This document shows, piece by piece, positions 1-5,898 of a stretch of 10,348 bases of DNA. Position 1 is the stretch's first letter. Each line of letters starts with the position of its first letter. A program made the translations under genes and the position numbers. The stretch comes from Candidatus Segatella caccae (GTDB lineage: Bacteria; Bacteroidota; Bacteroidia; Bacteroidales; Bacteroidaceae), in contig USOQ01000079.1 of NCBI GenBank assembly GCA_900556395.1, positions 1-10,348 of the forward strand. The letters are read 5' to 3'. The notes beneath the pieces are model-generated. The model did no database searches. It was given only the letters and a program-made list of their open reading frames with translations, and had not been told where the DNA came from.

Positions 1-47
1 TCCAGACCCATGAAGGTCTTGGCAATGAGTTCAAATTCCTGTTCCAT
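1..47 (-). CDS. N-terminus of probable THUMP-domain class I SAM-dependent RNA methyltransferase (partial)
   Basis: Only the first 15 codons are inside the window, reading MEQEFELIAKTFMGL on the minus strand. This opening resembles the N-terminus of Bacteroidales THUMP-domain rRNA (guanine-N2) methyltransferases of the RlmL/Trm type, which begin with a short acidic stretch followed by an IAKT..GLE-like motif. Those enzymes bind RNA through THUMP and methylate a guanine using S-adenosylmethionine. The start codon lies inside the end of the serine acetyltransferase gene (17-nt overlap), so the two are probably translated from one message. The identification rests on a very short stretch and on remembered family resemblance. 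The presence of a coding start here is more secure than the product name. Confidence 0.55.
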   Translation of the reverse strand, partial: MEQEFELIAKTFMGL

Positions 48-972
48 TATTGAATTCTATGTCTAATAAACTTGTTTTTTCTTTTTTATATTTCTTAGTT
101 TTGGGTTTCATATCTTTAGTGACCCACACGTTGGCGCCCACGATACATCCCTTGCCGATGGTGATGCGACCTAAGATGGTGGCATTGGCGTAGACGATGA
201 CATCGTCCTCAAGGATGGGGTGGCGCGCAATGCCCTTGATGGGGTTGCCATCTTTGTCGAGTGGGAAGCTCTTAGCTCCGAGGGTTACGCCCTGATAGAG
301 TTTCACATTATCTCCAATGATGCAGGTAGCACCGATGACGACACCTGTGCCATGGTCGATGGTGAAGTGCTTTCCGATAGTGGCTTCGGGGTGAATGTCG
401 ATGCCTGTCTCTGAGTGCGCCAACTCGGTCATCATCCTGGGGATGAGTGGCACGCCGAGTTCGAACAGCACATGGGCTATTCGATAATTGGTGATGGCCT
501 TGATGACGGGATAACATGAGATGATTTCGCCTTGGCTTACGGCAGCAGGGTCGCCTTCGTAAGCTGCCTCGATATCGGTGGCGAGAATCTTTCTGAGTCG
601 TGGAAACTCCATGATCGTCTTGGCGGCGATGACTCCTGCTTTGGCTCTCTGAAGATGTAGTTCTTGCAAGGTTTCGCTTTCGCAGTCGTCGGCGAAGCAG
701 AGTCCTGCCAGAATCTGATCTGTCAGTTTCTCATAGAGTTTCTCTACTCTCACGCCAATGTGATACTTGATAGTGGATATGTTGACCGATGAGTTACCAT
801 AATATCCGGGAAAAAGGATGGAGCGGGACAAATTAATGATTTCTTCGAGCGCCTTGCCCGAAGGAAGCGGGTTCCCGTCCCTGTGCTGGTGAAACAGACC
901 TTTCAGCGACTGTGGGCATGAAAGCTCTTCTATGGTTTCTGTCAGCTGATGAGTTAGCTTGTCTTTGCTCAT
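31..972 (-). CDS. cysE: serine O-acetyltransferase (long EpsC/CysE-type)
   Basis: This 313-aa protein should transfer acetyl from acetyl-CoA to L-serine, giving O-acetylserine for cytoplasmic cysteine synthesis. Residues 1 to about 185 form the helical N-terminal domain, longer than in E. coli CysE as is usual in Bacteroidales. Residues 190-285 form a left-handed beta-helix of hexapeptide repeats. The catalytic pair is visible as Asp192 in GIDIHP and His207 in DHGTG, with the same 15-residue spacing as Asp143/His158 of E. coli CysE. The motif YQGVTLGAKSF (226-236) and the loop ending in IARHP (248-252) also fit. The C-terminal tail is lysine-rich (KPKTKKYKKEK). A good promoter lies about 30 nt upstream, so it can be transcribed independently of the MATE gene. 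No cysteine synthase gene is next to it. Confidence 0.93.
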   Translation of the reverse strand: MSKDKLTHQLTETIEELSCPQSLKGLFHQHRDGNPLPSGKALEEIINLSRSILFPGYYGNSSVNISTIKYHIGVRVEKLYEKLTDQILAGLCFADDCESETLQELHLQRAKAGVIAAKTIMEFPRLRKILATDIEAAYEGDPAAVSQGEIISCYPVIKAITNYRIAHVLFELGVPLIPRMMTELAHSETGIDIHPEATIGKHFTIDHGTGVVIGATCIIGDNVKLYQGVTLGAKSFPLDKDGNPIKGIARHPILEDDVIVYANATILGRITIGKGCIVGANVWVTKDMKPKTKKYKKEKTSLLDIEFNNGTGI

Positions 973-1002
973 TTCTCGATTGTGTCAGTAAAAAATCCGT
1001 TG

Positions 1003-1033
1003 CAAAGATACGATTTTTTTGTTATTTCCCAAA
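1003..1033 (-). promoter_or_regulatory. sigma-ABfr promoter of the serine acetyltransferase gene
   Basis: On the minus strand the sequence reads TTTG (1030-1033), a 19-nt spacer, then TATCTTTG (1003-1010), an excellent match to the Bacteroidota -33/-7 consensus. The start codon is at 972, giving a leader of roughly 25-28 nt. The -33 element lies inside the last codons of the MATE gene (stop at 1022-1024), so the promoter overlaps upstream coding sequence. Confidence 0.8.
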
Positions 1034-2401
1034 GGATTGCTGTGTTTTTTGTCTTTCTCCAGGCTCTTTCTTCATATCTCGGAAGGCACTCCATGCTATG
1101 GGAGCTGCTAAGACAAAGGAGCAGACATCAGCGCAAGCCTGGCACATTTCTACGCCAAGAAGTCCTAAACAATGGGGCAGGATGATGATGAGTGGGATGA
1201 AGAATAAGCCACTGCGTGCTGCTGCAACGAGGTTGGCACGGATGGGCTTGCGAATGGTCTGCGTGAGCATATTGGTGAGCACGATAAAGGCGACGAGGGG
1301 AAAACTCATCACCTGCCAACGCAAGGCTGCCGTTCCTACACGCACCACCTCGCTTTCGTCTCTGAAGAGTGTGATGATGGGCTCGGCAAAGATGAAGCCT
1401 GCTATGGCGCAGAGGGCGAGAAAGATGGTGCCACACTTGATGCAGAAGCCGAAAGCCTCTCGTACTCGACGATAGAGGTGGGCTCCATAGCAGAAACCGC
1501 AAAGTGGTTGGAACCCCTGCCCTAAACCGATGACGATGGCATAAGTGAAGAAGGCGATGCGGGTGACGATGCTCATGCCTGCAATGGCGGCATCGCCATA
1601 GGCACCTGCTGCCACGTTGAGCATCAGGGTAGAGATGCTGCCCAGTCCCTGACGGGAGAGGGATGGAGTTCCACCTGCCACAATCTCTTTGAGATAGGTC
1701 TTGGAGGGTGTGAAGTGGCGTAGCTCGATGCGAATGTTCTGACCTTTATGGGTCATATAGAGGAGCATGAGGCAACCGAAGCATTGGCTGATGAGGGTGG
1801 CAACGGCTGCACCTGTGATGCCTAAGCAGAAATAGAGGATGAGCAGAGGTGCCAGCACCAGGTTGAGCGCCACTCCCGACAGGATGCCCTTCATGGCATA
1901 TAGTGTGTTGCCTTGAAAGCGCATCAGGTTGTTGAGTGTCAGTGATGTGGTCATCATGGGTGCTCCAAGCAGGATGATACCTAAATAGCGTTCTGTATAG
2001 GGCAAGATGGTGGGCGTGGAGCCCAAGAGTATAGAGAGGGGAGTGAGGAATGTCAGACCGAGTAGGGTGATGCAGAGTCCTGCCATAAAACTGAATACTA
2101 CCCCCGTAGCTGCCATCTTGCGAGCGTTGTCTATATGCTTAGCTCCCAACTGTCGTGAGATGTAGTTGCCTGCTCCATGTCCGAAGAAGAAACCTACAGC
2201 TTGTATGACGGCCATCATACAGAACGAAATGCCTACGGCTGCTACACTCTGGGTGTTGATGCTACTTACGAAGTAGGTGTCTGCCAAATTGTACATACTG
2301 GTAGACAGCATACTGATGATGGTGGGCGCTGCCATAGTGAAAATCACCTGATGTACTGGGGCATGGGTAAGGAATGTGTAATTATCTGATGCTCTTTTCA
2401 T
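1022..2401 (-). CDS. MATE-family multidrug/toxin efflux transporter
   Basis: This 459-aa inner-membrane protein is of normal MATE length and is almost entirely hydrophobic, consistent with 12 transmembrane helices. The N-terminal segment FTMAAPTIISMLSTSMYNLADTYFVS-like (residues 21 onward) is the characteristic first MatE helix pair, with the NLADTYFV signature. A second, homologous half begins near residue 240 (GGTPSLSRQGLGSISTLMLN). MATE proteins export cationic or aromatic compounds in exchange for Na+ or H+; the substrate here cannot be read from the sequence. The start at 2401 preserves the KRASDNYTFLTHAP leader expected of Bacteroidales homologues. However, the promoter -7 box ends only 5 nt before this ATG, implying a leaderless or nearly leaderless mRNA. 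The cytoplasmic C-terminus is basic (KKEPGERQKTQQSFGK). Confidence 0.92.
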   Translation of the reverse strand: MKRASDNYTFLTHAPVHQVIFTMAAPTIISMLSTSMYNLADTYFVSSINTQSVAAVGISFCMMAVIQAVGFFFGHGAGNYISRQLGAKHIDNARKMAATGVVFSFMAGLCITLLGLTFLTPLSILLGSTPTILPYTERYLGIILLGAPMMTTSLTLNNLMRFQGNTLYAMKGILSGVALNLVLAPLLILYFCLGITGAAVATLISQCFGCLMLLYMTHKGQNIRIELRHFTPSKTYLKEIVAGGTPSLSRQGLGSISTLMLNVAAGAYGDAAIAGMSIVTRIAFFTYAIVIGLGQGFQPLCGFCYGAHLYRRVREAFGFCIKCGTIFLALCAIAGFIFAEPIITLFRDESEVVRVGTAALRWQVMSFPLVAFIVLTNMLTQTIRKPIRANLVAAARSGLFFIPLIIILPHCLGLLGVEMCQACADVCSFVLAAPIAWSAFRDMKKEPGERQKTQQSFGK

Positions 2402-2406
2402 GCGTG

Positions 2407-2437
2407 CAAAGTTACTGCTTTTTCCGATTATGCCAAA
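2407..2437 (-). promoter_or_regulatory. sigma-ABfr promoter of the MATE gene, almost touching its start codon
   Basis: The minus strand reads TTTG (2434-2437), a 19-nt spacer, then TAACTTTG (2407-2414). Both boxes and the spacer match the Bacteroidota consensus exactly. The -7 box ends five nucleotides upstream of the ATG at 2401, so transcription should start at or within a few bases of the A of the start codon. Confidence 0.78.
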
Positions 2438-2472
2438 GGGTTAGGGGAGAGTTTTTTTGAGAAACTTATTGA

Positions 2473-2556
2473 GAAGTTAAAGAAGTTAAGGGAAATTACC
2501 GCTCCCTTCGGTCGCTCGGGAAGTTAAGGGACAATAGCTTTTTTTGTTGAATATTT
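2473..2556 (+). repeat. Dispersed intergenic repeat, copy A (GAAGTTA units around a CTCCCTTCGGTCG core)
   Basis: In order, the element shows two 9-bp units GAAGTTAAA and GAAGTTAAG (2473-2490), the core CGCTCCCTTCGGTCGCTCGG (2500-2519), another GAAGTTAAG (2520-2528), and a tail ATAGC followed by a T-run and GTTGAATATTT. Copy B at 4904-4976 has the same parts in the same order with about 10% to 20% drift, so this is a repeat family and not chance. It lies outside any gene. I do not recognise it as a named element. Confidence 0.6.
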
Positions 2557-2658
2557 TGCCGTTGTAAGTATATGATAAACAGGGCTGAATGAAAATGATG
2601 AGAAAATGATGATGTATTGTCAAACGATGCTATGTGTAATTATGAAGCAGTGAGAAAA

Positions 2659-2689
2659 TTGTGGCTTTGCGATATTTTCCCTATATTTG
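2659..2689 (+). promoter_or_regulatory. sigma-ABfr promoter upstream of the chimeric gene
   Basis: TTG (2659-2661), a 20-nt spacer and TATATTTG (2682-2689) fit the Bacteroidota promoter pattern. The downstream ATG is at 2751, giving an A-rich leader of about 55 nt. This suggests the chimeric gene keeps the original promoter of the alginate-lyase-like gene from which its front end comes. Confidence 0.65.
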
Positions 2690-2750
2690 TAGCCGAAAAT
2701 AAAAATCACTAACATACAATTACAAAAAATCTAACAAGCTGAAGAATCAA

Positions 2751-3251
2751 ATGAAAAAAATCATTCTCTTATCTTTAATATGCGTCTTTTCGCAGTTGGT
2801 CGCTGCCCAATATATATGGGATGCAGAGCATTTGGCGAAGGTAAAGCAGCAGATGAAGCAACCTATGTATGCCGTGGCTTGCCGTCAACTCATGAGTGAT
2901 GCCGACAAGTTTCTCGCTGCTCAACCTGTCTCTGTGATGCAGAAAAACAAGGTGGCTGTTAGCGGCGATAAGCACGACTATCTGAGTCAGGCTCCTTTCT
3001 ATTGGCAAGAGCCTCATGGCTCGGGCAAGGAATTCGCCTATGTAGAGCATGGCAACCGACGTCCGCAACTCTATACGGTGCGCCTTACTCTCGGCGCACA
3101 TACCACAGAACAGAAAGTGGGATTTCGCCATTTTGAATTTCGTGAGCACGGACCCTTCTATCTCAATGGTCGCCGACTGCTCTTGCAAGGAACCCATCGT
3201 CATGAAGACTATGCTGGTGTGGAAACGGCCTTGATCTCGTTACACAAATAA
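2751..3251 (+). pseudogene. Chimeric remnant: alginate-lyase-like N-terminus fused in frame to a GH2 glycosidase fragment
   Basis: The 166-aa frame starts with a signal peptide (residues 1-19, cleavage near VAA-Q). Residues 20 to about 103 resemble the start of periplasmic alginate-lyase-family proteins, with the characteristic SGDKHDYLSQAPFYW segment (71-85) followed by a P/G-rich turn and a GNRRPQ stretch. From about residue 105 the sequence becomes a GH2 beta-galactosidase-like fragment. QLYTVRLTLG (106-115) looks like the end of its beta-sandwich domain, and GFRHFEF...FYLNGRRLLLQGTHRHEDYAGV (124-157) like the entrance to its TIM barrel. After residue 157 the similarity stops and the frame ends in ETALISLHK, of unknown origin. 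Both parent enzymes are several times longer, and neither catalytic site is present, so enzymatic function is unlikely. It looks like the product of deletions in a polysaccharide-utilisation region. The intact promoter and signal peptide mean that a secreted small protein could still be made. Confidence 0.7.
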
Positions 3252-3352
3252 AGTGCCAAATCTTCGTAGCCCAAACAAACTCTACATGATATATATCACT
3301 TTATATTTCTATAAATAATAACGCTCTAAGTCTTTGTATAAACACACACTAT

Positions 3353-3398
3353 CGTCGCTGCTATCCTTGAGGACCATGTCCCGAGCGTAGCAGCGACG
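3353..3398. repeat. Strong inverted repeat with a nested stem in the 3252-3508 spacer
   Basis: Left arm CGTCGCTGCTA (3353-3363) pairs perfectly with TAGCAGCGACG (3388-3398), 11 bp. The 24-nt loop contains a second small stem, GGAC-cat-GTCC (3371-3381). Only three T residues follow on the plus strand and there is no T-run on the minus side, so it is a poor intrinsic terminator. It could still end the chimeric transcript, be a structured RNA, or be the scar of a lost element. Otherwise the 257-bp spacer is AT-rich and shows only the promoter of the next gene. Confidence 0.55.
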
Positions 3399-3471
3399 TT
3401 TCGTATATGCCTACAATGCTGTTTGGTCGGCTACATCATCGCCTACCGTATGGCATATTTTTTTACCAAAA

Positions 3472-3503
3472 TTTGCATATATTGAAATATCTTTGTAACT
3501 TTG
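3472..3503 (+). promoter_or_regulatory. sigma-ABfr promoter of the GNAT-like gene, with tandem -7 boxes
   Basis: TTTG (3472-3475), a 20-nt spacer and TAACTTTG (3496-3503) fit the consensus. A second -7-like box, TATCTTTG (3488-3495), directly abuts the first but lacks a -33 element at the right distance. The downstream box ends 5 nt before the ATG at 3509, the same geometry as at the MATE gene. This promoter also shows that the in-frame ATG at 3407 is not the start. Confidence 0.72.
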
Positions 3504-3508
3504 TCCCC

Positions 3509-4723
3509 ATGAAAAAAACAATGCTAAAGGGCAATCAGATAGAAATCAAGAAGGTGAGTAGCAAGCATGATATGGACGCATTTATCGGCTTCTACTGCGA
3601 CCTTTACAAAGATAGCGAATATGCCGTTCCGTTCATCCGTTTTGATGAAGAGAACACGCTGTCGAAACAGCATAACACCTCTTTCGAATTCTGTGAGGCA
3701 GAGTATTATCTGGCTTTCAGAGAAGGGAAAGTAGTAGGAAGAGTGGCTGCCATCATCAACCATCGTGCCAACGAGGAGTGGCAGAAGAAGCAAGTACGCT
3801 TTGGCTGGTTTGACTTTGTTGACGACCTGGAAGTGTCGCGTGCTCTTTTGTTGGCTGTAGAGCAGTATGGTCGCGATCATGGTATGACAGAAATGGTAGG
3901 ACCACTTGGCTTTACCGATATGGATCGCGAAGGCATGCTTATCGAGGGCTTCGATCGCCTTGCCACTGCTTATATCATCTATAATTATCCCTACTATCCC
4001 AAGCATATTGAGGCATTGGGAGGCTTTGTGAAAGACAATGACTGGATGGAATATCGCATCAAGGTGCCCGAGGTGACTCCAGAGAAGTTTGCCAAGACTG
4101 CACAGATGATAGAGCACCGTTATCAACTGCGTGCGCATCGCTTCAGCCGAAGTCAGCTGGTAAGCAAGGGCATGGGACATCGTATTTTTGAAATACTCAA
4201 CGAGACCTATGCCAATCTCTATGACTTCCAGCAGTTGTCCAAAAAACAGATACAGCAGTTGATAGATCAGTATATCAAGATGGCAGACCTCAACTTGGTG
4301 GTGGGCGTAGTAGACAGTAGTGTCACTGCCGACAATGAGGCTGGTGCTTCGCCCGAAGAGATTGCCGAATTGGGTGGTAAGTTGGTGGGCTTCGGTGTGT
4401 CGTTCCCATCCTTTGCACGCGCTCTGCAGAAGACGCGTAACGGTAAGCTCTTCCCTTGGGGATGGTGGCATCTTCTGAAAGTGCTCAAGTGGCATAAGAC
4501 CGATACCGTCGACCTGTTGCTCATCGGTGTGCTACCAGCCTATCGTACCAAGGGTGCTAACGCCATAATCTTTGCCCATCTCATAGAGCAATATCATCGA
4601 TATGGTTTCAAGTGGGCTGAGGCTATGCCGCAGATGGAGGCTAACACGGGTGTACGAAACCAATGGCAATACTTAGAGAGCGAGCAGCATCGCCGCCGCC
4701 GCTGTTTTAAAAAGGTGCTTTAA
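3509..4723 (+). CDS. GNAT-like acyltransferase, candidate bacterial (dihydro)ceramide synthase
   Basis: I take the start at 3509, giving 404 aa (MKKTMLKGNQIEIKK). The frame stays open back to 3407, but the promoter lies inside that extension. The protein belongs to a Bacteroidales family often labelled N-acetyltransferase or, wrongly, GTP cyclohydrolase. Landmarks are an N-terminal GNAT-like half with AEYYLAFREGKVVGRVAAI (64-82), a conserved VGPLGFTDMDREGMLIEGFD block (130-149), and a C-terminal GNAT fold. That second fold has the acyl-CoA loop LIGVLPAYRTKGANAI (338-353) and ends in WQYLESEQHRRRRCF (386-400). From memory, the bacterial ceramide synthase (bCerS) of Caulobacter and its Porphyromonas homologue are GNAT-like proteins of this size, which N-acylate a sphingoid base. 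The role here is therefore inferred, supported by the convergent inositol-phosphoceramide-type cluster. Residues about 270-288 (DSSVTADNEAGASPEEIAE) look like an inserted acidic loop. Family membership is likely; the reaction is tentative. Confidence 0.75.
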   Translation: MKKTMLKGNQIEIKKVSSKHDMDAFIGFYCDLYKDSEYAVPFIRFDEENTLSKQHNTSFEFCEAEYYLAFREGKVVGRVAAIINHRANEEWQKKQVRFGWFDFVDDLEVSRALLLAVEQYGRDHGMTEMVGPLGFTDMDREGMLIEGFDRLATAYIIYNYPYYPKHIEALGGFVKDNDWMEYRIKVPEVTPEKFAKTAQMIEHRYQLRAHRFSRSQLVSKGMGHRIFEILNETYANLYDFQQLSKKQIQQLIDQYIKMADLNLVVGVVDSSVTADNEAGASPEEIAELGGKLVGFGVSFPSFARALQKTRNGKLFPWGWWHLLKVLKWHKTDTVDLLLIGVLPAYRTKGANAIIFAHLIEQYHRYGFKWAEAMPQMEANTGVRNQWQYLESEQHRRRRCFKKVL

Positions 4724-4749
4724 GGGGGAATCCCGAAGAGATAAAATTG

Positions 4750-4803
4750 AACTGGGGAGTTGACTCTCTTTCTCTTTTTTGAAAGAATGTCAACTCCCCA
4801 GTT
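4750..4803. terminator. Long nested-hairpin terminator after the GNAT-like gene, probably bidirectional
   Basis: Arms AACTGGGGAGTTGAC (4750-4764) and GTCAACTCCCCAGTT (4789-4803) pair perfectly over 15 bp. The pyrimidine-rich loop holds a second stem, TCTTTC (4767-4772) with GAAAGA (4781-4786). A TTTT run follows on the plus strand. On the minus strand the stem is followed by CAATTTTAT, so it can also stop transcripts from the convergent lipid cluster. It begins 26 nt after the GNAT-like stop codon. Confidence 0.85.
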
Positions 4804-4870
4804 TTAGTCTGTCTCTAATCTGTCCTTGTTTATATTGCTATATTTTTTCACCCACTTGGGGTGTAGTATA

Positions 4871-4918
4871 AGTTACAGAAGTTTCGCATGTACGGAATTT
4901 ATAGTAGTTACAGAAGTT
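4871..4918 (+). repeat. 13-bp direct repeat AGTTACAGAAGTT, two copies
   Basis: Exact copies lie at 4871-4883 and 4906-4918, 35 bp apart. The second copy runs into the dispersed repeat copy B, so the pair is probably a partial duplication of the GAAGTTA-type units that flank that element. Confidence 0.6.
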
Positions 4919-4976
4919 ATCACTCCCTTTCGGTCGTTAGAAGTTATAGCCCATAGCCCTTTTTTGTTGTATATTT
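4904..4976 (+). repeat. Dispersed intergenic repeat, copy B
   Basis: The element shows GTAGTTACA and GAAGTTATC (4904-4921), the core CTCCCTTTCGGTCG (4923-4936), GAAGTTATA (4940-4948), then ATAGCCC, a T-run and GTTGTATATTT. It has the same order and orientation as copy A at 2473-2556, with a shorter stretch before the core. It lies between two convergent genes, where an insertion would do no harm. The surrounding 4724-5070 region holds no gene; its other contents are the terminator, the 13-bp repeats and the 9-bp array. Confidence 0.6.
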
Positions 4977-4993
4977 AGCTATAAAGCATACGT

Positions 4994-5047
4994 CTTAACT
5001 CCTTTAACTCCTTTAACTCCTCTAACTTCTTTAACTTCTCTACCTTC
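4994..5047 (-). repeat. Six tandem 9-bp units (GAAGTTAAA type) downstream of the lipid cluster
   Basis: On the plus strand six degenerate units follow without a gap: CTTAACTCC, TTTAACTCC, TTTAACTCC, TCTAACTTC, TTTAACTTC, TCTACCTTC. On the minus strand they read as GAAGTTAAA/GGAGTTAAA, the same unit found in dispersed repeat copies A and B but inverted relative to copy B, which lies only 18 bp away. The array ends 23 bp from the PAP2 stop codon, so it would be part of the 3' end of the cluster mRNA. The 9-bp period keeps a frame open across it, but this is not evidence of coding. Confidence 0.75.
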
Positions 5048-5070
5048 CCCATTTGCGAAAGTTAAGTGAG

Positions 5071-5898
5071 TTATTTCATGAAACGCTGAAAAACAAACTT
5101 TTCCATCAGTACGATACCCAAAAGGGCAGTGAGGATGCCAAGCAACACATCGATGATGTAGTGATGGCCCGAGTAGACGGCTGTCCACCAGATGCCCATG
5201 CAGATGCAAGCAAATGCAGTTGTGACAAACCAGCGTCTGTGGCTCATGGCAGCATAGATGGTGGTGATGAGCATATAGGCTGCATGCAGACTGGGCACGG
5301 CAGCAAAGACATTGGCATTGTGGCAATAGATGGAGTGAAATACAGGAATGCCTACCAAGGCATCGAAGCGAGCCAGTCCCGCCACATTGCCTGGTGTGCC
5401 TAAGATGGGGGTAAAACCATACTCCATGACATACCATGGAGGTGACGCAGGATGAATGTAATAGCCCACGAAACCGATGAGGTTGACGGCTAAGAATGTC
5501 CATGAAAAACGTACAAACCAACGATACTTTTTCTTAAAAAACAGATAGAGCGCAAAACCTACAGGTACGGGAACCCAACATAGATAGAAGAACCCAGCCA
5601 AGAGGTCGGCTAAGGCATGGTGATGCACACGGAAATATTCGCCAGGAATCATCATGTGTGAATGGTCTGCCACGGCCATGAGCTCGTCGGGCGTCTGTGC
5701 AGCGATGCCAAAGAGCGACTTCTCTGCTTCGTAGAGGTCGCGCACGTCAATCTCGCCCACCATATAGTTGGGGTAGAAGCGCATGGAGTCGTAAGTCACG
5801 GCAAAGATGAGCCAGGGCAGGAAATAGATGGCAAACTTGCGGGTCTTCTGCCATACCATGAGCAGGGCGAAGATGGCGATGAGATATAGACTGGTCAT
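5071..5898 (-). CDS. AUR1-like PAP2 membrane protein, probable inositol phosphorylceramide synthase
   Basis: This 275-aa integral membrane protein has about six transmembrane segments. It carries the lipid-phosphatase/phosphotransferase core in its AUR1-like form: HPASPPWY (149-156), PSLHAAY (202-208) with catalytic His205, and SGHHYIID (243-250) with His246 and Asp250 of the H-x3-D motif. The N-terminal TYDSMRFYPNY (35-45) and the following IDVRDLYEAEKSLFGI are typical of the Bacteroidales members next to inositol-lipid genes. The expected reaction moves phosphoinositol from phosphatidylinositol to dihydroceramide, releasing diacylglycerol, probably at the outer face of the inner membrane. 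Its ATG overlaps the stop of the CDP-alcohol transferase by 4 nt (ATGA), so the two are translationally coupled. A simple lipid phosphatase is the alternative; the PSLH and PPWY variants favour the transferase. By memory it corresponds to BT_1522. Confidence 0.82.
   Translation of the reverse strand: MTSLYLIAIFALLMVWQKTRKFAIYFLPWLIFAVTYDSMRFYPNYMVGEIDVRDLYEAEKSLFGIAAQTPDELMAVADHSHMMIPGEYFRVHHHALADLLAGFFYLCWVPVPVGFALYLFFKKKYRWFVRFSWTFLAVNLIGFVGYYIHPASPPWYVMEYGFTPILGTPGNVAGLARFDALVGIPVFHSIYCHNANVFAAVPSLHAAYMLITTIYAAMSHRRWFVTTAFACICMGIWWTAVYSGHHYIIDVLLGILTALLGIVLMEKFVFQRFMK

Larger units (their letters stand above)
2402..2750. other. Divergent intergenic region between the MATE gene and the chimeric gene
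   Basis: This 349-bp region carries no convincing gene. It holds the MATE promoter at its left end, one copy of a dispersed small repeat (about 2473-2556) and a plus-strand promoter at 2659-2689 for the chimeric gene. The stretch 2560-2655 is AT-rich, with short repeats of AAAATGATG, and shows nothing I can name. Confidence 0.7.

Noticed and set aside
912..1475. A 187-codon plus-strand frame antisense to the MATE and acetyltransferase genes
   Set aside because: Low-complexity basic translation opposite two clear genes; no promoter or family signal.
3407..3508. Longer N-terminus for the GNAT-like gene starting at ATG 3407
   Set aside because: The extension contains the promoter boxes, is unlike the family's N-termini and would start right after the hairpin; ATG 3509 fits better.
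3524..4495. A 323-codon open frame on the minus strand opposite the GNAT-like gene
   Set aside because: It lies wholly inside a well-supported gene, has no family resemblance and no promoter; it is a frame shadow.
4846..4864. Hairpin CACCC-acttg-GGGTG as a second terminator
   Set aside because: The stem is only 5 bp and no T-run follows on either strand; the T-run lies on the wrong side.
4994..5047. CRISPR-like array
   Set aside because: The units are contiguous 9-mers with no spacers, too short for CRISPR repeats, and no cas genes are nearby.
4979..5521. A minus-strand frame ending in a periodic GVKGVKGVK-like tail
   Set aside because: The periodic tail is just translation of the 9-bp repeat, and the rest is an out-of-frame reading of the PAP2 gene.
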